Of a stretch of DNA of 64,000 bases, positions 1 to 8,186 are shown one piece after another. The notes beneath the pieces are model-generated. The model was not told where the DNA came from, did not search any database, and saw nothing but the letters and a program-made list of their open reading frames with translations. How positions within the stretch are numbered: position 1 is the stretch's first letter; each line of letters begins with the position of its first letter. Position numbers and translations under genes: made by a program. Source of the stretch: Chitinophagaceae bacterium (lineage in GTDB: Bacteria; Bacteroidota; Bacteroidia; Chitinophagales; Chitinophagaceae); assembly GCA_023957125.1 (NCBI GenBank), contig JAMLHL010000009.1:62001-126000 (forward strand). The letters run 5' to 3'.

Positions 1-2
1 CA

Positions 3-800
3 GAAAAAATAAGCGATCTGCCCTTTTATACGGAAGGACCGGCAATGGATAGCAAAGGAAATATCTATTGCACTACGCTTTCGGGCGGGACCATATTAAA
101 AATGGATACTGAGAAGAAAATAACGGAATGGGCTTTTTCAGATTGTCCAAACGGACAAATTGTTTTACCCGATGATGACCACTTGATTTGCGATGTTAAA
201 CTTGCTGCGGTAAGGAGGTTTGATAGTAAGGGGAGATTTATAAAAAATGAGATAGAGAAATATTGTGCAGACGCCCCGGTTTATTGTCCAAACGACTTGA
301 TCACAGATGATGACGGGAATATATATTTTACGGATTCTGTCCGGAATAAAGGTAAGGTATGTTTTTCGGGGATAAATGGAGAGCAAAGAATTTTGGCTGA
401 TAATTTAGACTACCCTAATGGACTCGTCCTGTCTTTTGATCAGAGAACATTATACGTAGCCGAGAGCTATAATAACAGAATTGTAAAGATATCGTTGGAG
501 CACGCCGGTAGTATAAACGGCGCTATTGGAGTTTTTTCGGAGTTGCCTACACACTCATCGGAAAAAGAAACAGATAATTTACCAGATGGATTAGCCCTGG
601 ATCAGGATGGAAATGTTTGGGTGGCGCATTATGGTATGAAGTCCATACATAAGTTATCATCCGAAGGAAGGGTGTTGATTTCAATTGATACAAATATGCC
701 TCTTACCAGCAATTTATTTTTTTGTGACCCGGAATCAATAATAGTTACGGGCGGATACGGAGAGCCGGGGCCAGGAGGCTTATTGAAGGTCTTTTTATAG
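3..800 (+). CDS. SMP-30/gluconolactonase family protein, 5' end cut by window edge
   Basis: The frame is open from base 3, and the residues before the first in-frame ATG (base 45) read DLPFYTEGPA, the usual N-terminal start of the SMP-30/gluconolactonase/LRE propeller (the EGP glutamate is a metal ligand in the family). The gene therefore begins left of the window, and ATG 45 is internal. Later family marks are YPNGLVLSFDQRTLYVAES and LPDGLALDQDGNVWVAHYG, which carry the Asn and Asp metal ligands. The family hydrolyses sugar lactones to aldonic acids with a divalent metal. It heads a + strand run of SDR, MFS, aldo/keto reductase and aminotransferase genes, which fits sugar-acid catabolism. 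The exact substrate is unknown. Confidence 0.85.
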   Translation, partial: EKISDLPFYTEGPAMDSKGNIYCTTLSGGTILKMDTEKKITEWAFSDCPNGQIVLPDDDHLICDVKLAAVRRFDSKGRFIKNEIEKYCADAPVYCPNDLITDDDGNIYFTDSVRNKGKVCFSGINGEQRILADNLDYPNGLVLSFDQRTLYVAESYNNRIVKISLEHAGSINGAIGVFSELPTHSSEKETDNLPDGLALDQDGNVWVAHYGMKSIHKLSSEGRVLISIDTNMPLTSNLFFCDPESIIVTGGYGEPGPGGLLKVFL

Positions 801-808
801 AAAACTAT

Positions 809-1042
809 ATGGAGTATTCGAAATTACGTGGATATAATATATCAAGGCTTACGCTGCGAACAGTAGCCCTGGGAATGAATTATGGTATTTCTAACAAAGA
901 AGGTAAGCCTGATAAGACCCAGAGCTCTGGTATTATTTCTTCTGCCGCAGGACTTAGCTATGAGATTAAAAAATTAATTAAGTCCCGGTTTGAAGATGTT
1001 CCGGAGCATATCATTACGCCGGGGCAGTGGTCGCTCACATAA
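809..1042 (+). pseudogene. Aldo/keto reductase remnant with apparent internal deletion
   Basis: The 77-residue frame starts like an aldo/keto reductase: residues 10-33 contain NISRLTLRTVALGMNYGISN, close to the family N-terminus S-x-L-T-L-G-T-x-x-L-G-x-x-Y-G-I-x-N. A conserved Gly is replaced by Arg (TLRT). After about residue 48 the barrel is missing, and the last 25 residues (RFEDVPEHIITPGQW) look like the C-terminal tail of the same kind of enzyme. The simplest reading is an in-frame loss of roughly 200 codons from a ~300-residue gene. It sits 8 bp after the lactonase gene and overlaps the possible upstream GTG of the SDR gene. The tail assignment is inference from pattern only; the frame could still be translated as a small protein. 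Confidence 0.55.
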
Positions 1043-1053
1043 AAACAAGCTGT

Positions 1054-1836
1054 ATGAATATTTTTAGAATAGATGGTAAAGTAGCTATTGTAACGGGAGG
1101 CGCCGGCTATTTTGGAAAACCAATTTCTCTCGCTCTTGCCCAGGCGGGCGCTCATGTAATTATTGCTTCAAGGGATAAAGAAAAATGTGAAGCCTATGCG
1201 GAAAACATCGTGGACGAAGGATTTAAAGCAGAAGGCTGGTCGCTTGATCTGTCTGAAGAACAATCCATTGAGTGTTTTGTTGATGGCGTGTATAACAAAT
1301 ACGGAACCATTGATATTTTAGTGAACAATGCGGTTTCAAGAGAGGGTATGAAAGACCTGGAGGAATTGAGTAAGGCAGATATAGAAAGTTCGCAGATCAT
1401 TAATACTACCGGGCTTATGCTATTAACAAAATCTGTTATCAGGATCATGCGTGAAAAGAAGGCGGGTAATATTATTAATATTGGTTCTATTCAGGGCGCA
1501 GTAGGTCCTAATTTTCCGGTGTATGGCAAAACGGGAATGACAAGCCCTGTAGGTTATACCTATGATAAATGGGGTATGGTTGGGTTTACAAAATGGCTGG
1601 CTAATTATTATGGAAAGTTCAACATCAGAGCGAACTGTATAAGCCCAGGCGGATATGGCCCGGGCATAGACGCTGACAGAAGTGAATTTATTGAGAATTA
1701 TAAGAAATTAACGCCATTGGGAAGATTTGCCGAAGATGACGATATAAAAGGTCCGGTTATTTTTTTGGCATCCGCGGCATCGTCTTATATCACCGGGCAT
1801 AATCTTTTAGTTGACGGAGGATGGACCAGTTGGTGA
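1054..1836 (+). CDS. SDR family oxidoreductase
   Basis: Classical short-chain dehydrogenase of 260 residues. The cofactor motif TGGAGYFG is at residues 14-21, NNA at 91-93, the catalytic Ser near 145 (NIGS), and the YxxxK pair is Tyr168-Lys172. The end, SSYITGHNLLVDGGWTSW, is typical of gluconate 5-dehydrogenase/2-deoxy-gluconate dehydrogenase-like SDRs. A GTG at 1027 could add nine residues, but ATG 1054 places the Rossmann fold at the usual distance from the start. It is related to the SDR at 55841-56653, which has almost the same C-terminal motif. NAD(P)-linked oxidation or reduction of a sugar acid is likely; the substrate is not determined. Confidence 0.88.
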   Translation: MNIFRIDGKVAIVTGGAGYFGKPISLALAQAGAHVIIASRDKEKCEAYAENIVDEGFKAEGWSLDLSEEQSIECFVDGVYNKYGTIDILVNNAVSREGMKDLEELSKADIESSQIINTTGLMLLTKSVIRIMREKKAGNIINIGSIQGAVGPNFPVYGKTGMTSPVGYTYDKWGMVGFTKWLANYYGKFNIRANCISPGGYGPGIDADRSEFIENYKKLTPLGRFAEDDDIKGPVIFLASAASSYITGHNLLVDGGWTSW

Positions 1837-1928
1837 ATAACTATCCTGATAAGGAGCTGTCTATGGATCAATTCTTAACAGTTGTGGCAATACACTTCTT
1901 AGTTTCGGGTTTCACTATTTGGAACTAA

Positions 1929-1936
1929 TAAATTTG
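1929..1936 (+). promoter_or_regulatory. Candidate -7 promoter element before MFS gene
   Basis: TAAATTTG matches the Bacteroidota -7 consensus TAnnTTTG and lies 59 bp before the ATG at 1996 in a 159-bp gap, so the MFS gene may have its own promoter in addition to read-through from the SDR gene. The operator shared by the three promoters at 21.8, 24.9 and 39.4 kb is not present here. Confidence 0.4.
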
Positions 1937-1995
1937 ACTGCTTGTGAATTCGGCGCAACGAAATATATCAATGATTATTTGGAAAACTAATTTTT

Positions 1996-3246
1996 ATGAA
2001 TATAGTTGCCGGGTCAGTAAAGTCGAAATTACCTAAACGCGCGTGGTTGGTCGTTGTGTTGTTGGCGATTGTGGGTTGCTTAAATTATTTGGATCGTATC
2101 ATTATCACTACAATGCGGGTATCCATAGTTGATGCCATCCCTATGACCGATGCCCAGTTTGGGTTGCTTACCTCCGTATTTTTGTGGGTATATGGTTTAG
2201 CAAGCCCTTTTGCGGGATTTCTCGCCGACAAGTTTAACCGGAGCCTTGTAATTATCGCAAGCGTGTTTTTATGGTCGTTGGTAACCTGGTTAACGGCTTA
2301 TTCTACTACATTTAACCACTTATTAATTACCCGGGCGCTAATGGGCATAAGCGAAGCTTGTTATATTCCGGCAGCGCTTTCCCTTATAGTGGAATATCAT
2401 AAATCTCATACCCGTTCTCTGGCTGTGGGCTTTCACATGGTTGGGATTATGATAGGTTCGGGTTTGGGATTCCTGGGAGGCTGGGTTGCAGAGAATCATC
2501 GTTGGAATACCATTTTTATCATTCTGGGTATCTTTGGGATTGCTTATGCAGTCTTACTCGTTTTATTACTAAAAGATGCTCCCAAAAGCCAGGTTGAGAT
2601 CGCTTCGAGAAAAACTGAGGATAAAGTCAGTTTCTTACATTCGGTCAAAGTATTGTTTAAACTCCGTTCCTATATTCTGGTACTTATTGCATGGGGATTG
2701 CTTGGCGTAGTTGCCTGGCTGGTGGTAGGCTGGCTCCCCACTTATTTCCAGGAACATTTCGATCTTACGCAGGGGGTAGCCGGCTTATATGCTACGGGAT
2801 ATTTATATCCGGCTGCCATTCTGGGGTTATTATTAGGAGGATATTGGGCTGACCGGTGGAGCCGGTCTAACCCACGCGCAAGGATCCTCGTACCCGTTAT
2901 CGGTTTATGTGTTGCTGCACCCAGCGTTTTTATCGCAAGTTATACGGATATTCTTCCGGTGGCAGTGATATGTTTTATGCTTTATTCTCTTACCAAGTCT
3001 TTTATTGATACGAACATGATGCCTGTCCTCTGTCTGATAACCTATCCCCGTTACCGGGCTACGGGATATGGTATATTAAATTTAGTGGCGACAATTATTG
3101 GCGGGGTGGGGCTTTATGCCGGCGGTGTTTTGAGGGACTTGGATGTCAATCTCAGCACTGTTTATCAAATTGCGGCCTTAACAATGATAATCAGTATTCT
3201 CATCTTGATCAGTGTTAAACCAAAATATATAGAATCGGAGTTGTAA
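1996..3246 (+). CDS. MFS transporter, anion:cation symporter (hexuronate-like) type
   Basis: 416 residues with about 12 hydrophobic segments. The N-terminus NYLDRIIITTMRVSI and the loop GFLADKFNRSLVI (MFS motif A, G-x-L-A-D-K-F-x-R) are marks of the ACS family, which includes hexuronate, galactonate and glucarate carriers. LMGISEACYIPAALSL corresponds to the TM4 region. It is clearly related to the MFS protein at 25063-26325, with the same ITTMRVSI and GLYATGYLYPA stretches. Inner-membrane uptake of an organic anion or sugar is likely. The next gene follows within about 30 bp, so they are probably co-transcribed. Confidence 0.88.
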   Translation: MNIVAGSVKSKLPKRAWLVVVLLAIVGCLNYLDRIIITTMRVSIVDAIPMTDAQFGLLTSVFLWVYGLASPFAGFLADKFNRSLVIIASVFLWSLVTWLTAYSTTFNHLLITRALMGISEACYIPAALSLIVEYHKSHTRSLAVGFHMVGIMIGSGLGFLGGWVAENHRWNTIFIILGIFGIAYAVLLVLLLKDAPKSQVEIASRKTEDKVSFLHSVKVLFKLRSYILVLIAWGLLGVVAWLVVGWLPTYFQEHFDLTQGVAGLYATGYLYPAAILGLLLGGYWADRWSRSNPRARILVPVIGLCVAAPSVFIASYTDILPVAVICFMLYSLTKSFIDTNMMPVLCLITYPRYRATGYGILNLVATIIGGVGLYAGGVLRDLDVNLSTVYQIAALTMIISILILISVKPKYIESEL

Positions 3247-3276
3247 TATGCGTTGGATTTTATAAATAAGAATATA

Positions 3277-4179
3277 ATGGGAAGAACTTTTATACCCTGT
3301 ATCAATAAAGCCTTTAGTTCTATCGGACTGGGTTGTGTAACTTTTGGCAGAGAAATAGATAAGCGCATTTCGTTTTCTCTAATGGATTATGCAGTGGAAA
3401 ACGGGGTCACTTTTTTCGATACCGCTTCAGCGTATGGTGACGGAGCATCGGAAAGCATTATAGGTGATTGGAGAGTTGATCGCGGCCCGGCGTCTGCTTC
3501 TGTTCTTATAGCAACAAAAATACTTCCTCCCTATATTTCGAAACAAATTATAGATTCCGTAAACAAGAGTTTGAAACGTTTAAGAGCGGATTCTCTTGAC
3601 CTTCTTTATTTACACCGTTGGGATGCTGCACTTGAAGATATTGAAATAGTAAATACCTTTAATGATCTTGTAAAATCCGGAAAAGTAAAAATGTTAGGGG
3701 TAAGTAATTTTAATGCAGATCAGCTTAACAATATCCTTCTGCTGCAAAAAGAAATTGGAAGCAGCCTGTTTAAGTCTATACAAAATAATAACAACTTTGC
3801 AGTCAGAGAAGTCAATGAAAAAGTAGTGCAAATATCTGTTGAGAATGAAATTGAAATTGTAACATATAGCCCCTTAGGGGCAGGATTTCTTACCGGTAAA
3901 TATAAAAATGGAGTAAAAAAAAATACCCGGTTTTCCCTGATCAAAGGGCATCAGGATATTTATTTTAATGAAACTTCCTTTCAGCGACTCAATCAGCTTC
4001 AAAAGATATCGGATATTACAGGCTATTCAACTTCGCACTTAGCTCTGGTATGGGCATTGCACCAGCCGGATGTGGCTACAGTATTGATCGGGGGTCGTTC
4101 CAGGAAACATTTAACCCAGGCTTTTTCGGCACTTTCCTTTTTCGATCTCAATATTTTTCATGAACTTGGATTGAATTAA
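3277..4179 (+). CDS. Aldo/keto reductase
   Basis: 300 residues from ATG 3277; a TTG at 3253 would add eight residues and cannot be excluded. The family marks are GLGCVTFG near the N-terminus, FFDTASAYGDGASE (catalytic Asp and Tyr), a Lys in LIATKI, the His in LLYLHRWD, LGVSNFNADQL, and the C-terminal NADP-binding stretch VLIGGRSRKHL. It should reduce or oxidise a carbonyl of a small sugar-like substrate using NADP(H). It lies between an MFS carrier and a class III aminotransferase in the left catabolic operon. It is intact, unlike the aldo/keto reductase remnant at 809-1042, to which it is not a close copy. Confidence 0.88.
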   Translation: MGRTFIPCINKAFSSIGLGCVTFGREIDKRISFSLMDYAVENGVTFFDTASAYGDGASESIIGDWRVDRGPASASVLIATKILPPYISKQIIDSVNKSLKRLRADSLDLLYLHRWDAALEDIEIVNTFNDLVKSGKVKMLGVSNFNADQLNNILLLQKEIGSSLFKSIQNNNNFAVREVNEKVVQISVENEIEIVTYSPLGAGFLTGKYKNGVKKNTRFSLIKGHQDIYFNETSFQRLNQLQKISDITGYSTSHLALVWALHQPDVATVLIGGRSRKHLTQAFSALSFFDLNIFHELGLN

Positions 4180-4207
4180 TTTCACCTGAATATATTAAAT
4201 TAGAAAC

Positions 4208-5509
4208 ATGAGTTATACAAAATCGGCCCAATTATTAGAGCGTTCAAAAAAGGTTTTAGCAGGAGGTGTGTCTTCTGAATTCAGGAAATACAATCATCCC
4301 CATGCCATATTTTATACAAAAGGTGAAGGGAGCCATATTACTGACGTAGATGGGAACGATTACCTCGACTTTACCTTAAGCCAGGGACCGCTCATTTTGG
4401 GACATTCCCATCCCCATGTGTTGAAATCTGTAGCGGATTATTCTGCAACGGGGCAAATTTTTGCCGGGCAGCATATCAAAGAGGTTGAATTGGCGGAAAA
4501 GCTGAACCGGATCATTCCTTCGGCGGAGTTGATGCGCTTTTTTTTGGATGGCTCGGAAGCGGTGCAGGCGGCTTTTAGGGTAAGCCGTGCAAAGACGGGA
4601 AAACAGAAATTCCTACGTTTTGAAGGGCATTACCACGGTTGGCTGGATAATGTGGCCTGGGGTTTGTCCACCCCGTCTCCGGAGGCTTTGGGCAGCAGGG
4701 ATAACCCCAACGTGTACCCCTGGACCGCCGGTTTGTCGGCGCATGCGAGAGATGAATTCATTATCCTGCCCTGGAATGATCTCGAATTGTTGAAGAAAGT
4801 AGTTTCTGAACGGCATGAAGAAATTGCAGCCATAATAACTGAGCCTATAATGTGTAACAACGGTTGCATTCTTCCCCGGGAAGGTTTTTTGCAGGGTCTC
4901 AGGGAGCTATGCGATCAATACCGGATCACCCTGATTTTTGATGAAGTGATCACGGGTTTTAGAGTCAGCCTGGGCGGGGCACAAACTTACTTCGGTGTGG
5001 TTCCCGATTTATCTGTTTTCGCCAAGGCAATGGGCAGCGGTTATCCTATCAGCGCCCTGGTGGGTAAAAAAGAATGGATGAAATTGGTGGAAGAAGGGAA
5101 GGTCATTCTCGCAGGAACGATGAATTCCGGTAACCCGACTGTGGCTGCAGCTTTGGCAACGATTGAGATCCTGGAGTCTGAACAGCCCTATGAACGTTTA
5201 TTCCGCTATGGAAAAAAATTGATGGATGGGTTAAAACAGGCAGCAGTTCAAAGTGGTCAGAATCTTTTAGTGCAGGGTCCGGGCCCTATGTTTAATATCG
5301 CTTTCACCGATATGGATGCGGTACGCGACTACCGGGATACCCTGAAGCTTGATCGCGTTAAATTGGGTAAATTCATCAGCGCGATGCACGACCATAAGAT
5401 CCGGATAATCGGACGCGGTTTATGGTATATCAGCGCCGCGCATACCGAAGATGAAATTGACGAGGCGATTAACGTGGCCACCAAAGTGTTAAAAGAGATG
5501 CCTGTTTAA
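4208..5509 (+). CDS. Class III (PLP) aminotransferase, glutamate-1-semialdehyde aminomutase-like
   Basis: 433 residues with the full class III pattern: TDVDGNDYLDF near 45-55, LGHSHPHV, DGSEAVQAAFRVSR (114-127), the His-Gly of GHYHGW (140-145), FDEVITGFR (244-252) and the PLP lysine at 273 in FAKAMGSGYP. The closest named family is HemL (GSA-2,1-aminomutase). Context in a sugar-acid operon, and not with haem genes, argues for a transaminase acting on a keto sugar or keto acid, so hemL is not assigned. It ends the left + strand operon and meets the barrel gene tail-to-tail with only four bases between. Confidence 0.85.
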   Translation: MSYTKSAQLLERSKKVLAGGVSSEFRKYNHPHAIFYTKGEGSHITDVDGNDYLDFTLSQGPLILGHSHPHVLKSVADYSATGQIFAGQHIKEVELAEKLNRIIPSAELMRFFLDGSEAVQAAFRVSRAKTGKQKFLRFEGHYHGWLDNVAWGLSTPSPEALGSRDNPNVYPWTAGLSAHARDEFIILPWNDLELLKKVVSERHEEIAAIITEPIMCNNGCILPREGFLQGLRELCDQYRITLIFDEVITGFRVSLGGAQTYFGVVPDLSVFAKAMGSGYPISALVGKKEWMKLVEEGKVILAGTMNSGNPTVAAALATIEILESEQPYERLFRYGKKLMDGLKQAAVQSGQNLLVQGPGPMFNIAFTDMDAVRDYRDTLKLDRVKLGKFISAMHDHKIRIIGRGLWYISAAHTEDEIDEAINVATKVLKEMPV

Positions 5510-5513
5510 GATC

Positions 5514-6251
5514 TCATTTCATCTGCGGTTTATGGGTAAAAATAACTCCGAAATAAAATTGGGAAACCATATCCCGCGGCGTGTTTTGCAAGATCTGGTT
5601 GTCTTTGGTTCTCCACGATCTCTTCTGAAAACTGCCGGTGTAGCCGGCTTGTAAACCGATGGAACCCTGCGGATGTTTGGGAGAGGTGAACAATACACCT
5701 GCGCCTAAGCGATACACCCAGAATCCGTTGTAAAAGGATATGGAATTGATACTGTTTTGGATTACCGGCGAGGTCAGCACGTCGTTGAAATTTACATTGG
5801 AATTATCTTTATACAGGATGGTTTGATAGGTTTGATACCCAAGTCCCGCAAGGGGATACAAAGTTATTTTTTCGTTGTTCAATACATCGTAACCGGCATT
5901 CGCGTTGAAACCGATATAGCGGACCGTACTTTGTTTGTGCTTCCGCCAATTGCCCATACTGCTCCCGAAGGTGATGCCGACATCAGAAATAATCCGGTCT
6001 CTCTCCTTAAACCATCCCAATGAAAGAGTAGGAGTATATACTTTTAATTGTTCGTATTGGGGCAGGCTTTTCAGACGGGTATTGAGGTTGCTGAAATTTT
6101 GAAAACTCCCGCCCAGGCTCAGGGTCATTGACGGAAGCCATTCTTCCATTTTTTCCTTGCTAAAGGAGGAATGCTTTTTTGTTTCCTGGGCCGAGGCGAT
6201 CATAGTAATGCCAAGCAGAAGAGACAGAAAAATAAGTTTCATAAAATTCAT
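5514..6251 (-). CDS. Predicted outer-membrane beta-barrel protein of unknown function
   Basis: 245 residues beginning with a signal peptide ending near TMIASAQ. The mature part has alternating, aromatic-rich strands (SLSLG-type girdles, GVTFGSS, YFGVIFTHK) and ends in a short strand, as expected for a small OmpX/OprF-like barrel. No enzyme motif was seen. Its start lies 2 bp after the stop of the histidine kinase gene, so the two form one transcript with the kinase first. A link between this barrel and the kinase signal is suggested only by that arrangement. Confidence 0.6.
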   Translation of the reverse strand: MNFMKLIFLSLLLGITMIASAQETKKHSSFSKEKMEEWLPSMTLSLGGSFQNFSNLNTRLKSLPQYEQLKVYTPTLSLGWFKERDRIISDVGITFGSSMGNWRKHKQSTVRYIGFNANAGYDVLNNEKITLYPLAGLGYQTYQTILYKDNSNVNFNDVLTSPVIQNSINSISFYNGFWVYRLGAGVLFTSPKHPQGSIGLQAGYTGSFQKRSWRTKDNQILQNTPRDMVSQFYFGVIFTHKPQMK

Positions 6252-6253
6252 TT

Positions 6254-8068
6254 TTAGATTTTTAGATGATCGGATGATCCATGGAGAGGAACAGTGATTT
6301 CAACGGTGGTGCCCCGGTTTATAACAGAGGTAATTTTTAAGGTACCCTGCAGCATGATGGCTCTTTCTTTCATTCCTAAGAGTCCGAGTGTCTTCTTTTT
6401 CCCTTTCTCCTTATAGTTGAATCCCTGCCCATTATCTTTTATTATAAACAACAGCGTATCTTCATGCACGTCCAGGCTGACATCCACCTGTGTGGCATGG
6501 GCATGGCGGGCAACATTCGTCAGTGATTCCTGGAATATACGAAATAAACCGCTCTTCTGCATGGGTGGCAGACCCAACTGATCAACATGACTTTGAAAAT
6601 TGACCGGAATTTGAAACCGCCTGGTAAATTCTCTGCAATACCAGTCCAGTGCGGCCACCAGTCCCAGGTCTTCCAAAGGCCCCAAACGAAGTTCAGAAGA
6701 CAGTTTTCTTACAAATTGCATGGCTTCACCCGCGGCATCTTCAAGAGCGGTGATTTTTTCTTTGATATCAGCATTTTCAGTATCCTTTAATTTCTTTTTC
6801 AACAGGTAAACATCCATTTTAAAACCCGTTAATAACTGGCCAAGTTCATCGTGCATTTCCCGGGCAATTCTCCGTCTTTCTTCTTCCCTTATATTCTCCA
6901 TATGTGCGGAAAGGCTACGCAACTGACCATTCAGTTGGTTGGCTTCCGAAATCTGGTGTTCCATCGTGGTTTGCGCATCTTTCAGTTTTTCCGACATTAG
7001 GTTAAACGAACGAACCAGTTTGCGCACTTCCTCACCCCCCTGCACCGCAACGCTTTCGGGATAATTTCCTTTAGCAACGGCAGCGGTAGCACCGGTTAAT
7101 GCATTGATTGGTCGGGTAATATACCGGGTCAGCAACCAGGTGACTATAAAACCGGCAATTATCAGGATTAATCCTGAAAGCAGCAGCCAGTTGAAGAATT
7201 GGGTTGAGGTATAAACGAATGCCGAACCCGGAAATTCAAGCACCAGTATCCAGGGCGTATCCTTGATGTAATTAAATGTTCCGATCCGTTTGTTTTTTTC
7301 CGTTGATCCATACTCAAACACCCCCCCCGTGGGTGTGCTTTTAACCGGTAATTCATAAGAAACAGGGTGTACCAGGTTGGTCCAAAGGCTTCCGTCTGCA
7401 TTGCCGAAATACAGGGAAGCGTTTCTCCCCGCAAGTTTTGAAAACTGGGTTAATAATTTGGAAGTGATCTTTACAAGGCGATAACAGGTGATATACCCGA
7501 TTACATCTTTGTCGTCTTTTACAGGAATAATTACCGGGAAGTAAATCAGGTTATCTGCCTGGTATAGATTCCCCATTCTGCTCCCGGTTTTACCCGCCGC
7601 ATTCACAGGGAAAAATATTCTCTCCGCCGGCAGAAAACGAGGTGTTTTTTCGGCCGTCAAAAGGGTACGAAAACTGCTGTCTCTCAATTCTGCATAAACG
7701 GAGGATTTTTCCCTGCCAATACGGTTAAGCGATTTCAATATTATCTGACCCGCGCCGGGGGAAGGGTTTTTCAAATAGGCTCGTACCGATTGGTCGGGGA
7801 TACTCTCTTCAATGTCTATAAAAATATCTTTCAGAGAACCTTCGATCATAATGCTTACCTGGGAGGCAAGATCAAGGAGCCGGTATTTCCCCGCTTTAAT
7901 CTCGATATTTTTCAGCGTCAGATAAGATATTAAACCAAAGATCAGGATAACGGCACACAGAAGAACGCTCACCAGCAAGGGGATCTGATGACGGAGTGAA
8001 AGCCTGCTCAGGCGAAATATACCTTTCCTCTTATTTTCCGGCTCCGGGTGCATAACAACGGTATCCAT
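6254..8068 (-). CDS. Sensor histidine kinase, HAMP + HisKA_3 (NarL/DesK-type)
   Basis: 604 residues. TM helix 1 at about 30-50, a ~240-residue extracytoplasmic sensor region (Cache-like, ending near GSAFVYTSTQFFNW), TM helix 2 at about 292-314, a HAMP linker to about 368, coiled coil, then a HisKA_3 dimerisation box with His406 in REMHDELGQ. The ATPase follows with N box (LTNVARHAHA), G1 box DNGQGF and GLLGMKERA. It should autophosphorylate His406 and pass phosphate to a NarL-type response regulator, but none is encoded beside it, so it is an orphan kinase here. It is transcribed with the outer-membrane barrel gene directly downstream. Confidence 0.9.
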   Translation of the reverse strand: MDTVVMHPEPENKRKGIFRLSRLSLRHQIPLLVSVLLCAVILIFGLISYLTLKNIEIKAGKYRLLDLASQVSIMIEGSLKDIFIDIEESIPDQSVRAYLKNPSPGAGQIILKSLNRIGREKSSVYAELRDSSFRTLLTAEKTPRFLPAERIFFPVNAAGKTGSRMGNLYQADNLIYFPVIIPVKDDKDVIGYITCYRLVKITSKLLTQFSKLAGRNASLYFGNADGSLWTNLVHPVSYELPVKSTPTGGVFEYGSTEKNKRIGTFNYIKDTPWILVLEFPGSAFVYTSTQFFNWLLLSGLILIIAGFIVTWLLTRYITRPINALTGATAAVAKGNYPESVAVQGGEEVRKLVRSFNLMSEKLKDAQTTMEHQISEANQLNGQLRSLSAHMENIREEERRRIAREMHDELGQLLTGFKMDVYLLKKKLKDTENADIKEKITALEDAAGEAMQFVRKLSSELRLGPLEDLGLVAALDWYCREFTRRFQIPVNFQSHVDQLGLPPMQKSGLFRIFQESLTNVARHAHATQVDVSLDVHEDTLLFIIKDNGQGFNYKEKGKKKTLGLLGMKERAIMLQGTLKITSVINRGTTVEITVPLHGSSDHLKI

Positions 8069-8110
8069 TCGTAAACTTTGATTTATAATGCGGCGTGTAT
8101 ATACGGCTAT

Positions 8111-8147
8111 TAAAAAAGAATGTCCGGCAATCGTGGTCCGGACATTC
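8111..8147 (-). terminator. Rho-independent terminator after htrA
   Basis: A perfect 10-bp stem GAATGTCCGG/CCGGACATTC (8118-8127 with 8138-8147, 10-nt loop) is followed, read on the minus strand, by a run of T residues (complement of TAAAAAA at 8111-8117). Placed 40 bp past the htrA stop, it terminates that gene before the divergent-phase kinase transcript. Confidence 0.85.
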
Positions 8148-8186
8148 TCTCTTTGTATTTATACCCTTGTTTCTTTACACCTGGTA

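Noticed and set aside
1872..1908. Shared operator at the expected place before the MFS promoter at 1929.
   Set aside because: Checked at the same spacing; neither half-site is present, so the left operon is not part of the three-promoter set on sequence grounds.
4208..5509. Assignment of the aminotransferase as hemL.
   Set aside because: Sequence family fits, but it is embedded in a sugar-acid operon and tetrapyrrole genes are absent; a bona fide HemL is expected elsewhere.
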